Assembly: GCA_019637105.1 (NCBI GenBank)
Contig: JAHBWF010000013.1
Location: 1 to 64,000 of the forward strand
DNA from: Labilithrix sp.
Lineage (GTDB): Bacteria; Myxococcota_A; Polyangia; Polyangiales; Polyangiaceae
Length of the DNA stretch: 64,000 nucleotides
Direction: 5' to 3'
In this document: piece by piece, positions 43,821-51,734 of the stretch
How the letters are laid out: each line of letters begins with the position of its first letter
Numbering within the stretch: position 1 is the stretch's first letter
Notes under the pieces: model-generated
Database searches by the model: none
What the model was told of the DNA's origin: nothing
The model's input: the letters and a program-made list of their open reading frames with translations, nothing else
Position numbers and translations under genes: made by a program

Positions 43821-45185
43821 ATGTCTTCTCTACGCTTTCGGGCCCTGCTAAGCAGCAACCCGATGCCGTTCGACGGAGCCCTCCGCCGCGATCCCGAGCA
43901 CGAAGGCCGAGCGGTCGACGCCGTCCGGCGCGCGCTCCGATCGGTCCCCTTCTACGTGAAGCAGGATCTCGCGCGCGTCGTCGCGGACGACGCGCCGCTC
44001 GACGACGTGCTCGCGCGCCTGCCGCTCCTGACGCGCGCGCGGGTCCGCCCGACGCTGCCGAAGATGTGGTTCCCCGAGGGCCGCGACGCGCGGGCGGAGC
44101 TCGCGTCGGGCGCGATCTCCGTCGTCGACACGGGCGGCGCGGACGCGCGCGTGCGCGTCTTGTTCGACGCGAAGTGGTGGCGCGCCCAGGAGCGCCGCGC
44201 GCTCGCGATCCACCCGCGCGCGCAGGCCGCGCTCGCGGGCGAGCTCGGCGCGTTCCGTGACGCCGTGCTCTGGGTGCCGGAGCGCGGGACGGGCTCGTGC
44301 GGCGCCGGCGATCCGGGCTACGAGGAGCGGCTCGAGGGCGCGCGGCTCCACCTCAACTCGCGCCAGGATCCGACGTTCTGGACCGAGCCGGTGATGACGC
44401 GGATGCTCGACGAGCTGTCGACGCACGAGACGACGGCGCTCTTGGCCGATCCGTTCTACCTCGACGTGCTCGCGCGCCACGCGGCGATCCTCGGCCGCCG
44501 CCTCGACGTGCGCGGCTTCGTCGTGACGACGCGCGCGCGCGCGACGCGGGCGCACCGCGAGGCGCTCGCGCGCGTCTACCGCGGCGCGGTCGTCGACGCG
44601 CTCGGCGCGCGAGAGGTCGGCACGCTCTTCGTCGAGGGAGAGGACGGCCTCATGCACCACGCGCCCTTCTCGACGCACGTGGAGCTCCTCCGCGCGAAGG
44701 TCGCCACGCCCGGCGCGGAGGACGTCGCCCTCGTGGTCGTGACCACCCTCGAGCGCGACGTCCAGCCGCTCGTACGCTACGTCCTCGGCGATCTCGTGCA
44801 GGTCGCGCGGGGCTCGGAGCCACGGCGCGACGGGCGCTTCACGAGCGTCCCGTCGATCGCGTCGGTGGAGGGCTCGATCGACGACGCGCTCGTCCGACCC
44901 GACGGCGCGCTCGTGACGCCGGGCGCGATCGACCGCGCGATCGGCGGCGGCGGGCCGCGCGCCTACCAGGTCGTGCAGGTCGACCCCGGCGCGGCCGAGG
45001 TCGAGATCGTCGGCGGCTCGCCCTCGCACGTCGAGCAGGCGCTCGCGCCGCTGCTGACCGGGATGCGCGTCACGGTCCACCGCGCGACGGCGATCGGCGC
45101 GGAGCCGAGCGGGAAGTACCGAACGACACGGCGGCGACCGCCCCTCGCCCTCTCCGCCGTCTTCGACGCATGCGAAGGAGTCTGA
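43821..45185 (+). CDS. Putative adenylate-forming enzyme (F390 synthetase-related, PaaK-like)
   Basis: The protein of about 454 residues resembles coenzyme F390 synthetase-related and PaaK-type adenylating enzymes. Near the N-terminus is the family pattern VDAVRRALRSVPFYVKQDLA, and the middle has VDALGAREVGTLFVEGEDGL, equivalent to the adenylation core that binds substrate and ATP. VATPGAEDVALVVVTTLERD and QPLVRYVLGDLVQV match the late strand and the LIRYxxGD signature. The C-terminal part has the small lid domain ending with GKYRTTRR. It would activate a carboxylic acid as an acyl-adenylate. The start is uncertain: ATG 43821 has GGAGG 3 bp upstream, and an ATG at 43863 begins at the conserved part. 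Three bases separate it from the cysteine desulfurase-like gene, suggesting a joint sulfur or amide transfer pathway. Confidence 0.75.
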   Translation: MSSLRFRALLSSNPMPFDGALRRDPEHEGRAVDAVRRALRSVPFYVKQDLARVVADDAPLDDVLARLPLLTRARVRPTLPKMWFPEGRDARAELASGAISVVDTGGADARVRVLFDAKWWRAQERRALAIHPRAQAALAGELGAFRDAVLWVPERGTGSCGAGDPGYEERLEGARLHLNSRQDPTFWTEPVMTRMLDELSTHETTALLADPFYLDVLARHAAILGRRLDVRGFVVTTRARATRAHREALARVYRGAVVDALGAREVGTLFVEGEDGLMHHAPFSTHVELLRAKVATPGAEDVALVVVTTLERDVQPLVRYVLGDLVQVARGSEPRRDGRFTSVPSIASVEGSIDDALVRPDGALVTPGAIDRAIGGGGPRAYQVVQVDPGAAEVEIVGGSPSHVEQALAPLLTGMRVTVHRATAIGAEPSGKYRTTRRRPPLALSAVFDACEGV

Positions 45186-45188
45186 GCG

Positions 45189-46412
45189 ATGAAGGACCAG
45201 ATCAGCCACGTTGCCTCCCGCGTCCGTTCGCAGATCCCGCTGCTCGCGCGCGAGCTGGGCGGTCGGCCGCTCGTGTTCCTCGACAACGCGTCGACGACGC
45301 CGAAGCCGCGCGCCGTGATCGACGCGGTGGTCGGCTACTACGAGACGTCGACCGCCAACGTCCACCGCGGCGTCCACTCGCTCGGCGAGGAGGCGACGCG
45401 CCTCTTCGACGACGCCCGGCGCGAGGTCGCCACGCTCATCGGCGCGTCGCCCGCGGAGATCGTCCTCGTCCGCGGGACGACCGAGGCGATCAACTTCGTC
45501 GCCAACGGCCTCGAGCTCGGCCCCGAGGACGAGGTCGTCTTCCCCGCCAGCGAGCACCACGCCAACTGGATCCCGTGGCGCGTTCACGGCAAGCCGGTGC
45601 CGATGCCGATCGACGACGACGGCCTCCCGCGCTGGGAGACGCTCGAGTCGCTCATCACGCCCAAGACGAAGCTCGTCTCCGTCGGCCACGTCTCCAACGT
45701 CACGGGCGCCGTCGCCCCGGTCGAGGAGGTCGTGCGGATCGCCCACGCGCGCGGCGTCCCCGTGCTGCTCGACGCGGCGCAGTCGCTCTCCCACCTGCCG
45801 CTCGACGTCACGCGCCTCGGCGTCGATTTCCTCGCCGCGTCGAGCCACAAGGCGTTCGGCCCGTCCGGCGTCGGCATCCTCTGGAGCAAGAAGGAGTTCC
45901 TCCAGAAGTGTCCGCTCTACCAGGTGGGCGGCGGGATGATCTCGCTCAACAACGACATCGACGTCGGCGGCTTCGTCCCGCGCGACGCCCCGTTCAAGTT
46001 CGAGGCGGGCACCCCGGCGATCGAGGCGACGATCGGCTTCGGCGCGGCGGTGAAGTGGATGCGCGGCGTCGGGATGGACGCGATCCGCGCGCACGATCTC
46101 GCCATGAGCCGCTACCTCATCGACGGGCTCGCCGACATCCCCGGCGTGCGGGTCCTCGCGAAGGACCTCCCGGCCGAGAAGCGGATCGCGCTCGCGACGT
46201 TCGTGGTCGACGCGCCCGCGATGACCCAGGAGAGCGTCGCGCGCGCCCTCTGCGACATGTTCGCGGTCTGCGTCTCGGCGGGCTTCCACTGCACCCACGT
46301 GCTCCACCACCGCGCGCACCTCCCCGGGACGGTCCGCGCGAGCCCGCACGTCTTCAACACGATCGAGGAGATCGATCTCTTGCTCGAAGGCGTCCGCGAG
46401 ATCGCGAGCTGA
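45189..46412 (+). CDS. Class V aminotransferase / SufS-like cysteine desulfurase
   Basis: This protein of 407 residues belongs to PLP-dependent fold type I. Key motifs: FLDNASTTPKP near the N-terminus, TANVHRGVHSLGEEAT, VLVRGTTEAINFVANGLELG, EHHANWIPW, LDAAQSLSHLP and the PLP lysine in SSHKAFGPSG (Lys221). The Cys368 in FHCTHVLHH aligns with the SufS catalytic Cys (HHCA), so desulfurase activity is plausible, though the surrounding residues differ. It is co-transcribed with the adenylate-forming enzyme, and together they resemble an acyl-activation and sulfur-transfer pair; the target is unknown. The last codons take part in a tandem duplication downstream. Confidence 0.88.
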   Translation: MKDQISHVASRVRSQIPLLARELGGRPLVFLDNASTTPKPRAVIDAVVGYYETSTANVHRGVHSLGEEATRLFDDARREVATLIGASPAEIVLVRGTTEAINFVANGLELGPEDEVVFPASEHHANWIPWRVHGKPVPMPIDDDGLPRWETLESLITPKTKLVSVGHVSNVTGAVAPVEEVVRIAHARGVPVLLDAAQSLSHLPLDVTRLGVDFLAASSHKAFGPSGVGILWSKKEFLQKCPLYQVGGGMISLNNDIDVGGFVPRDAPFKFEAGTPAIEATIGFGAAVKWMRGVGMDAIRAHDLAMSRYLIDGLADIPGVRVLAKDLPAEKRIALATFVVDAPAMTQESVARALCDMFAVCVSAGFHCTHVLHHRAHLPGTVRASPHVFNTIEEIDLLLEGVREIAS

Positions 46413-46456
46413 CGGCGGCGTCCCGCGCGATCGCGGGGCCGGCGGCGCTCCCGCGG
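46400..46456. repeat. 29-bp tandem duplication at the desulfurase gene end
   Basis: The block GATCGCGAGCTGACGGCGGC and following bases (46400-46428), which contains the stop codon (46410-46412), is followed at 46429-46456 by a diverged copy beginning GATCGCGGGGCCGGCGGCGC. About 80 percent of aligned positions agree, including the CGGCGGCG core and TCCCGCG end. Confidence 0.55.
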
Positions 46457-46510
46457 CCCGCCGCGCGGCGTGAGCGCGCGTCTCGCCGGCGTTCGGGGTA
46501 CTCTCCGGCG

Positions 46511-47056
46511 ATGGCGCTGACGGCGACGGTCCATCACTTCGAGGTCTCGCTCTCCGACGTCGATCGCGGCGTCTACGCGAGCCTCGACTTCCGCGCGGCG
46601 CAGCACCCGTCGGAGACCACGCGCTGGCTGCTCACGCGGACGCTGGCGTATTGCCTCTCGTACGAGGACGGGATCGCGTTCAGCAAGGGCGGCCTCTCCT
46701 CGACCGACGAGCCGCCGATCGCGATCCGCGACGCGACGGGGCGGCTCGTGTGGTGGATCGACGTCGGCGCGCCCTCCGCCGAGCGGCTCCACAAGGCGTC
46801 GAAGTCCGCCCGCGTGGCCGTCTACACGCACGACCTCGCGCAGCTGCGCCGTCAGACCGAGGGGCGGGACATCTACGAGGCCGAGGCGATCGAGGTGTGG
46901 TCGCTCGATCCGTCCTTCCTCGACGCCCTCGCGGCGAAGGTCGGACGGCGGACGCGCCTCGAGCTCACGCGGACCGACGGCGCTCTCTACGTCGCGATCG
47001 ACGGGGTCACGCTCGAGACGACGCTCACGCGGACGACGCTGTCGCCGGAGGCGTGA
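46511..47056 (+). CDS. yaeQ: YaeQ family protein
   Basis: The product of 181 residues matches YaeQ: VHHFEVSLSDVDRGVYASLD, RAAQHPSETTRWLLTRTLAY, CLSYEDGIAFSKGGLSSTDE, WWIDVGAPSAERLHKASK and VAVYTHD. YaeQ has a PD-(D/E)XK nuclease-like fold with no proven reaction; suggestions of transcription antitermination-type suppression in E. coli are weakly supported. The Glu and Asp/Lys residues that would make up a nuclease site (YEDG, DxG) are present. The length equals the family norm. It starts with ATG at 46511, 98 bp after the desulfurase gene. No signal peptide is seen. Confidence 0.92.
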   Translation: MALTATVHHFEVSLSDVDRGVYASLDFRAAQHPSETTRWLLTRTLAYCLSYEDGIAFSKGGLSSTDEPPIAIRDATGRLVWWIDVGAPSAERLHKASKSARVAVYTHDLAQLRRQTEGRDIYEAEAIEVWSLDPSFLDALAAKVGRRTRLELTRTDGALYVAIDGVTLETTLTRTTLSPEA

Positions 47057-47155
47057 CCGACGGCGCGGGCCGCCGTCCCTGCCGGCGTGGGAGCGAGGCG
47101 AGAGCCGCCGTCGCCGGACGGCGACGACGCGGGACGAGCGAGGTCACGAAGCCGT

Positions 47156-47251
47156 TCGCGCTCGAGCGCGGCAGAGCTGTCGTCGCCGGATCGACGACGT
47201 CGCGGCCCGAGCGCGATCGCGGCGCGGTCGCGCTCGAGCGCGGCAGAGCTG
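47156..47251. repeat. 24-bp direct repeat, 72-bp period, downstream of yaeQ
   Basis: TCGCGCTCGAGCGCGGCAGA and the next four bases (47156-47179) recur exactly at 47228-47251. The CGCTCGAGCGCG core is also found in the tandem repeat at 50038-50158. It lies in the 265-bp gap before the metallopeptidase-like lipoprotein gene; no gene was recognised in that gap. Confidence 0.65.
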
Positions 47252-47321
47252 CGCAAAAAAGACGTCTCGGAGCTCCGGACGGGTTGGGGGATCCACGTCG
47301 CGCGTGCGATGAGCCGCGGCC

Positions 47322-48422
47322 ATGAAGAAGCACGTGAAGGCTCTCGGGATCGCTACGCTCGGGCTCGTCGCGTTCGCGTCGCTCGCGAGCGCCGGGTGTG
47401 GATCGACCGACGCGCAGGCGGGATCGAACGCGGCAGGAGAGCCGCCCGCCGTCCCGGGCGGCGGCGAGATCACGGGGCACGACGACGACGCGAGCGGCGG
47501 CGGAGGCGGCGGAGCCACGGACGCGCCCGCGCCCGCGCCCGCGAAGCCGGGCTGCGCCGCGTACGAGGAGGCGCTCCCGACGCAGGCGAGCCTCGCCGGG
47601 CTGACGTTCTCGCGGGAGACGGCGAAGGACTATCTCCTCGGCGCGCTCGCGCTTCGCTATCCGGTCGGCAAGGCCATCGTCGAGGGCGGCATGTCGAGCG
47701 AGGGCCCGCTCGGCGACTGCCTCGACGTCTTCCTCGCGAACAAGTCGAGCGCGGAGGCGGTCCTCCGCGGCGCGTCGACGACCGTCCACGAGTGTGGCCA
47801 CTTCTACGACATGGGGCTCTCGAAGGGCGCTACGTCGAGGTACGTCATCCGGCCGGACCTCGCGTTCGCGTGCGAGGGCGGCGACACCACGAGCCGCAAG
47901 GGAAAGACGTTCGCGCGCAGCCTCATCAAGACCGACGCGCACTACGCGAAGCGGAAGGCGTGCGCGAGCCGCACGGGCGGCAAGGGCTGCGACTCCTACG
48001 CGCCGATCTACCTCGACGGCAGCCCGACCGACGGGAAGTTCGACAGCGGCGACCAGGGTTACAGCTCGGTCCTCGAGGAGGCGGCGCAGTACGTGAACTC
48101 GCTCGCCACGGCGCTCGCGTTCCAGGAGCGGTACGCGGGGTCGAGGGCGAGCGAGCGCGACGGCATCCTCACGTTCCTCTGGTACGTCGAGCGCTACCTC
48201 GCGATGGCGCGCGCCGACTACCCCGAGGCGTACCAGCTCATCAGCGAGGACGAGTGCTGGCGGAGGGCGACGCTCACGATCTGGGACCGCGGCCGGCTCT
48301 ACCTCGACGCGACCGACGGGATGAGCACCCTCGGGATCGAGGACGCCGAGCTCGCGGCGCTCGTGGACGATCCGGCGCTGACGGCCGAGATCGACGCGCT
48401 CCGGAAGATCGAGTGCGAGTGA
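47322..48422 (+). CDS. Putative zinc-metallopeptidase-like lipoprotein
   Basis: This 366-residue protein has a signal peptide with lipobox (LASAGCG; Cys26) and a Gly/Asp/Ala/Pro-rich linker (about 30-72). The body includes STTVHECGHFYDMG, an HExxH zinc motif at 156-160, and a later VLEEAAQYVN with Glu252/Glu253 as candidate third ligand, about 95 residues on. YLDGSPTDGKFDSGDQGYSS precedes it. Six or more Cys residues (for example CLDVF, FACEGG, KACASR, GCDSY, ECW) may form disulfides. No known peptidase family was recognised, so this is a candidate extracellular protease or inactive relative. An ATG at 47322 is used. It is convergent with the HxlR gene. Confidence 0.7.
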   Translation: MKKHVKALGIATLGLVAFASLASAGCGSTDAQAGSNAAGEPPAVPGGGEITGHDDDASGGGGGGATDAPAPAPAKPGCAAYEEALPTQASLAGLTFSRETAKDYLLGALALRYPVGKAIVEGGMSSEGPLGDCLDVFLANKSSAEAVLRGASTTVHECGHFYDMGLSKGATSRYVIRPDLAFACEGGDTTSRKGKTFARSLIKTDAHYAKRKACASRTGGKGCDSYAPIYLDGSPTDGKFDSGDQGYSSVLEEAAQYVNSLATALAFQERYAGSRASERDGILTFLWYVERYLAMARADYPEAYQLISEDECWRRATLTIWDRGRLYLDATDGMSTLGIEDAELAALVDDPALTAEIDALRKIECE

Positions 48423-48423
48423 A

Positions 48424-48443
48424 CGCGCGGGCCTCCTCGCGCG
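48424..48443. terminator. Short G+C hairpin between convergent genes
   Basis: CGCGCG (48424-48429) and CGCGCG (48438-48443) form a six-pair stem with an eight-base loop directly between the lipoprotein stop and the HxlR stop. It may act in both directions; the call is weak. Confidence 0.3.
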
Positions 48444-48444
48444 C

Positions 48445-49134
48445 TCATCCGGCGCCGAGCGACGCCTTCGGGGGCAGCGAGAACAGGCCGGCGAGCTGCT
48501 TGGCCCGGGCGCGGCTGCCCTCGAGGACGAGCAGCCCGGAGGCCTCGGCGTCGGCGAGCGGCAGGCCGCCGTAGACCACGGCCGCCAGCGTGGCGGGCGC
48601 GCAGACGAAGAGGACTTCGGCGCGCGCGGGCTCGCCTCGTTCGACGTGGATGGCGCCGTGATCGACGGTCGCCACGAACGCGTCGTCGGGGAAGCGGAAG
48701 CCGAACGTCGCCGTCACGCGCGCGGCGCGCTTCACGTCCAGCATGGTGCGGAACGACATCATGAGCGTCGCCGGGCTCAGCGGCCGAGAGGGATCGTGCG
48801 TGGGCGAGCGAGCCGCCCACCGCCCCATCGCCTGCAGGATCGGCTCGCTCTCGTACCCCCACGCCGTGAGCTCGTAGACCTGCGCGTTGGCGGGCGACGG
48901 CAGCCGGCGTCGAACCACGATCCCTTCACGCTCGAGCCCTTCGAGGCGCTGCGTGAGCACGTTGGCGCTGATGCCGGGGAGGCCGGCGCGGAGCTCGCCG
49001 AAGCGTCGCGGGCCGAACATCAGCTCGCGGACCACGAGGAGCGCCCAGCGCTCCCCCACGAGCTCGAGCGCGTGCGCCATCCCGCACGCGTCGTCGTACC
49101 AGCGCTCTCGCGCGCCCGAAATGTCTTTGGTCAC
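48445..49134 (-). CDS. HxlR-family transcriptional regulator with C-terminal SCP2-like domain
   Basis: This protein of 229 residues begins (from GTG 49134) with an HxlR winged helix: CGMAHALELVGERWALLVVR, ELMFGPRRFGELRAGLPGIS, ANVLTQRLEGLEREGIVVRR and YELTAWGYESEPILQAMGRW. The last 100 residues (ATFGFRFPDDAFVATVDHG, GLLVLEGSRARAKQLAGLF) resemble the sterol-carrier-like domain often added to HxlR proteins. HxlR regulators usually repress neighbouring genes until an electrophile or other ligand is sensed. It is divergent from the VOC/DUF1428 pair, and an inverted repeat lies between. No conserved sensor Cys apart from Cys17 is seen. Regulation of the neighbours is inferred. Confidence 0.88.
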   Translation of the reverse strand: MTKDISGARERWYDDACGMAHALELVGERWALLVVRELMFGPRRFGELRAGLPGISANVLTQRLEGLEREGIVVRRRLPSPANAQVYELTAWGYESEPILQAMGRWAARSPTHDPSRPLSPATLMMSFRTMLDVKRAARVTATFGFRFPDDAFVATVDHGAIHVERGEPARAEVLFVCAPATLAAVVYGGLPLADAEASGLLVLEGSRARAKQLAGLFSLPPKASLGAG

Positions 49135-49137
49135 TTT

Positions 49138-49170
49138 TGTTAACTCCTAGCTTGCTTAAATTAACTAACA
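49138..49170. promoter_or_regulatory. Dyad operator between hxlR-type gene and VOC gene
   Basis: TGTTA (49138-49142) and TAACA (49166-49170) form a dyad around an A+T-rich core that also contains GTTAACT (49139-49145) and TTAACT (49161-49166). It lies 4 bp before the regulator start and 69 bp before the VOC start, overlapping where both promoters should be. Confidence 0.55.
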
Positions 49171-49238
49171 GGCCCATGCTCGTCAAAGTCGAAGGTCGGG
49201 GCGTCGCTCCCTGCCTTCCCACCCCCGAGGAGCAGACC

Positions 49239-49673
49239 ATGGCCAAGATGATCTTCGTGAACCTCCCCGTCGCCGACGTCGCCAAGTCGACGGCCTTCTA
49301 CGAGGCGCTCGGCGCCAAGCGCGACCAGCGGTTCTGCAACGAGACGACGTCGATGATGGCCTTCTCCGAGAACATCTACGTCATGCTGCTCAGCCACGAG
49401 CGCTTCGCCGACTTCACCACGAAGAAGATCGCCGACGCCAAACAGACCGCGCAGGTCCTGATCTGCTTCTCCGAGACGAGCCGCGAGGCGGTCGACGCCA
49501 CCACCGAGAAGGCCGTGGCCGCGGGCGGAAAGGGAGATCCCAGCCCGAAGCAGGACTACGGCTTCATGTACGGCCGCAGCTTCGAGAATCTCGACGGCCA
49601 CGTCATCGAGGTGACGTGGATGGACGTCGAGAAGGCCATGGCCGCGACGACGCCGCAGGCCGCGCAGGCCTGA
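49239..49673 (+). CDS. VOC-family (glyoxalase-like) protein
   Basis: This protein of 144 residues has the paired beta-alpha-beta-beta-beta layout of the vicinal oxygen chelate family: MIFVNLPVADVAKSTAFYEA, TSMMAFSENIYVMLLSHERF, then VLICFSETSREAVDATTEKA, and YGFMYGRSFENLDGHVIEVT with Glu as likely metal ligand. It belongs to the PhnB/YaeR-like uncharacterised group. GAGGAG lies eight bases before the ATG at 49239; the upstream frame would extend over the operator and is rejected. The next gene (DUF1428) follows after 28 bp. Divergent HxlR regulator and DUF1428 neighbour suggest a detoxification or stress role. Confidence 0.88.
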   Translation: MAKMIFVNLPVADVAKSTAFYEALGAKRDQRFCNETTSMMAFSENIYVMLLSHERFADFTTKKIADAKQTAQVLICFSETSREAVDATTEKAVAAGGKGDPSPKQDYGFMYGRSFENLDGHVIEVTWMDVEKAMAATTPQAAQA

Positions 49674-49701
49674 GCCACCCCTTTCCGACGAGGAGGACGT
49701 C

Positions 49702-50049
49702 ATGCCGTACATCGAAGGTTTCGTGACACCGGTCCCCGCGAAGAACCGCGCCGCGTACGAGAAGGTCGCCAAGGAGGCCGTCGTGCTGTTCAAGAGGCTC
49801 GGCGCGACGCGCGTCGTCGAGTGCTGGGGCGACGACGTGCGCGCGGGCGAGACCACCGACTTCGCCCGAGCGGTGAAGGCCCAGCCGGACGAGGTCGTCG
49901 TCTTCTCCTGGGTCGAGTACCCGTCGAAGGAGGTGCGCGACGCCGCCAACGAGCAGATGAAGTACGACGCCGCGTCGATGGGCGAGGCCATGCCCTTCGA
50001 CGCGAAGCGCATGATCTTCGGCGGCTTCAGCGTCATCGTCGACGATTGA
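49702..50049 (+). CDS. DUF1428 (YbaA-like) protein
   Basis: This protein of 115 residues fits DUF1428: MPYIEGFVTPVPAKNRAAYE, WGDDVRAGETTDFARAVKAQ, EVVVFSWVEYPSKEVRDAAN and MPFDAKRMIFGGF. Members adopt a dimeric ferredoxin-like fold; no reaction is known. GAGGAGGA precedes the ATG. It follows the VOC gene by 28 bp and likely belongs to the same HxlR-controlled transcript. The stop codon (50047-50049) lies in the first of two tandem 61-bp units, so the DNA just past the gene is a copy of its own end. Confidence 0.9.
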   Translation: MPYIEGFVTPVPAKNRAAYEKVAKEAVVLFKRLGATRVVECWGDDVRAGETTDFARAVKAQPDEVVVFSWVEYPSKEVRDAANEQMKYDAASMGEAMPFDAKRMIFGGFSVIVDD

Positions 50050-50158
50050 CGGCGCTCGAGCGCGCCGGTCTGCACCTCGCCGGCGTGGAGCGGTCGCGTC
50101 GACGAAGGGACCGCGCTCGAGCGCGCCGGTCTGGTCTTCGCCGGCGTGGGGCGGTAGC
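50038..50158. repeat. Two tandem 61-bp units at the DUF1428 gene end
   Basis: Units start at 50038 and 50099, each with GTCGACGA, then GCGCTCGAGCGCGCCGGTCT, then TCGCCGGCGTGG(A/G)GCGGT. The first contains the last codons and stop of the DUF1428 gene; the second is non-coding. A partial third unit (GTCGCGGCGTGG) reaches the start of the methyltransferase gene at 50167. Confidence 0.75.
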
Positions 50159-50166
50159 GTCGCGGC

Positions 50167-50901
50167 GTGGCGGCCTTCTCGATCGACGACGTGCGCGCGG
50201 TCGTTCACCGCCTGTTCATCGCGTCCGCCGACGCTTCGCTCCGCAAAGAGGACGAGCAGAAGAGCCGGGAGGTCGCGGCGCTGCTCGGCCGCCTCGCGCG
50301 CGTCCGCAAGGGGGCGCGCCTCGTCGACGCGGCGGCCGGCAAGGCGAGCGTCGGCCTCGTCGCCGCCGAGCTGCTCCCGATCGCGACGCTCACCGTCCTC
50401 GAGCGCGATCCGAGGCGGGTCGAGGCGTGCCGGAGGGCCACGGCGAGGCTGACGCGCTCGCTCGAGGTCGACGTCCGCCACGCCGACGTCGCCGACGACG
50501 ACGCCTGGCCCGAGGCTCCCGACGCGGTCGTCGCGCTCCACGCGTGCGGGCCCGCGGCGGATCACGTCATCGATCAGGCGATCCGCGCGCGAGCGCGCTT
50601 CGTCTTCGTCGTCCCGTGCTGCTACGGCGAGGCGCTCCCGTTCTTCGCGCGAGCGGACGCGGTCGTCCGCGAGCAGGCGTACGTCGCCGACGATCTCCTG
50701 CGCCGGCGCGTCCGCGCGTCGCTCATCGACATGGAGCGCAAGCTCCGCCTCGAGGTCGCCGGCTACGCGACCGAGCTCGAGGAGCTGGTCGGTCCGACGG
50801 TGACGCCGCACAACCTGATCTTCCTGGCGCGCCGGGCGGGCGACGCGGTCCGGATCGAGCGGGCCGCCGCCCGCCTCGCGGTGCTCCGAGGGACACGATG
50901 A
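50167..50901 (+). CDS. Class I SAM-dependent methyltransferase-like protein
   Basis: This 244-residue protein has a Rossmann-type methyltransferase core: ARLVDAAAGKASVGLVAAEL holds motif I, ATLTVLERDPRRVEACRRA the acidic loop, VVALHACGPAADHV and FVFVVPCCYGEAL the strands around the active site. ALHACG and VPCCYG are hallmarks of the methyltransferase group related to GSTCD and COG-type uncharacterised enzymes, in which paired Cys residues occur. The target is unknown. The GTG start at 50167 sits in the tail of the 61-bp repeat array. It converges with the papain-like protein gene, with a perfect hairpin between. Confidence 0.7.
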   Translation: MAAFSIDDVRAVVHRLFIASADASLRKEDEQKSREVAALLGRLARVRKGARLVDAAAGKASVGLVAAELLPIATLTVLERDPRRVEACRRATARLTRSLEVDVRHADVADDDAWPEAPDAVVALHACGPAADHVIDQAIRARARFVFVVPCCYGEALPFFARADAVVREQAYVADDLLRRRVRASLIDMERKLRLEVAGYATELEELVGPTVTPHNLIFLARRAGDAVRIERAAARLAVLRGTR

Positions 50902-50905
50902 TCGA

Positions 50906-50923
50906 CGGCCCTCGGGAGGGCCG
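50906..50923. terminator. 8-bp hairpin between convergent genes
   Basis: CGGCCCTC-GG-GAGGGCCG (50906-50923) is a perfect inverted repeat 4 bp past the methyltransferase stop and 17 bp before the stop of the opposing gene. It may end both transcripts; no T-run follows. Confidence 0.5.
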
Positions 50924-50940
50924 CGACCGCCCGGCGACGG

Positions 50941-51669
50941 TCAGAGCGCGTGGGCGTACCCGTGCGTGGGGGAGCCCGGCTGCCAGAACGGCGCCGTGTA
51001 GAAGCACGTCACCGGGTTCGCCTGATAGAGGCCCATCGTGTTCGCCACGGTCTCGAAGTGAATGCACCCGCCCATCTGGATCCCCGTGGTGTTCGCGTTC
51101 CACTGGAGGTTGTGAATCAGGTGGGGAGTGCCCGCGGCGTCGTTGCCGACGAAGATCGCGACGTGATCGATCTCTCCGCGGTTCACGTTGAAGAAGCTCA
51201 GGACGTCCCCGGGCGCCGGCGGATGCGCCGGCGGCGGGTTCGCGAGGTCGCGGTGCGTGCCGAAGAGCTGCGTGAGCTTGGCGGCGTGGTGCCCCTGGTT
51301 CGTGTACAGGCGACGGATCTTGTTCGTCGAGAGCGCGCCGCACTGATAGGCGAGGTAGAGGACCGCCTCCCAGCAGTTCATCTGGAGGTACTCTTCCGCG
51401 GCGGTGCTCCGGTTCGTCTTTCTCCACTGCTGAATCGAGTGCGGCGCTTGCCTCGCGGCGAGCTCGGCGCACGCGCGCCAGTAGAGCTTGCCGACGCGCC
51501 AGTACATCTTCTTGAGAAGGCGCCGCGTGGTGGCGTTGCCCACGGTCCCGAGTTGCCCGATGAAGTGCGTCTGCAACGTGGCCTGACGCAGCGCCTCGAC
51601 CGGTTGTCCATTGTTGAAGCGCTGGTTCAGCCACACGTCCGCGGTCGGCATCGACCGAGCATACGGCAT
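50941..51669 (-). CDS. Papain-fold-like (NlpC/P60-like) hypothetical protein
   Basis: This 242-residue protein has a helical N-terminal half and a C-terminal catalytic-looking half. Cys99 in QMNCWEAVLYLAYQCG sits at the start of a helix, His169 in GEIDHVAIFVG on a strand after GDVLSFF, and His186 in LIHNLQ follows, the Cys-His-polar order of NlpC/P60 and CHAP-type peptidases or amidases. No signal peptide is present. An N-terminal segment RRLLKKMYWRVGKLYWRAC is basic and amphipathic. Enzyme activity is inferred from the residue order only; a peptidoglycan amidase, a toxin or a transglutaminase-like protein remain possible. An ATG at 51651 is an alternative start. It is not close to genes that would tell its role. 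Confidence 0.5.
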   Translation of the reverse strand: MPYARSMPTADVWLNQRFNNGQPVEALRQATLQTHFIGQLGTVGNATTRRLLKKMYWRVGKLYWRACAELAARQAPHSIQQWRKTNRSTAAEEYLQMNCWEAVLYLAYQCGALSTNKIRRLYTNQGHHAAKLTQLFGTHRDLANPPPAHPPAPGDVLSFFNVNRGEIDHVAIFVGNDAAGTPHLIHNLQWNANTTGIQMGGCIHFETVANTMGLYQANPVTCFYTAPFWQPGSPTHGYAHAL

Positions 51670-51734
51670 TCGCGCGGCTTCGTGGCGACGCGCGCCGACC
51701 GCGCCGACGGCGAGGCGGCTCTTGCGCGACCGCG

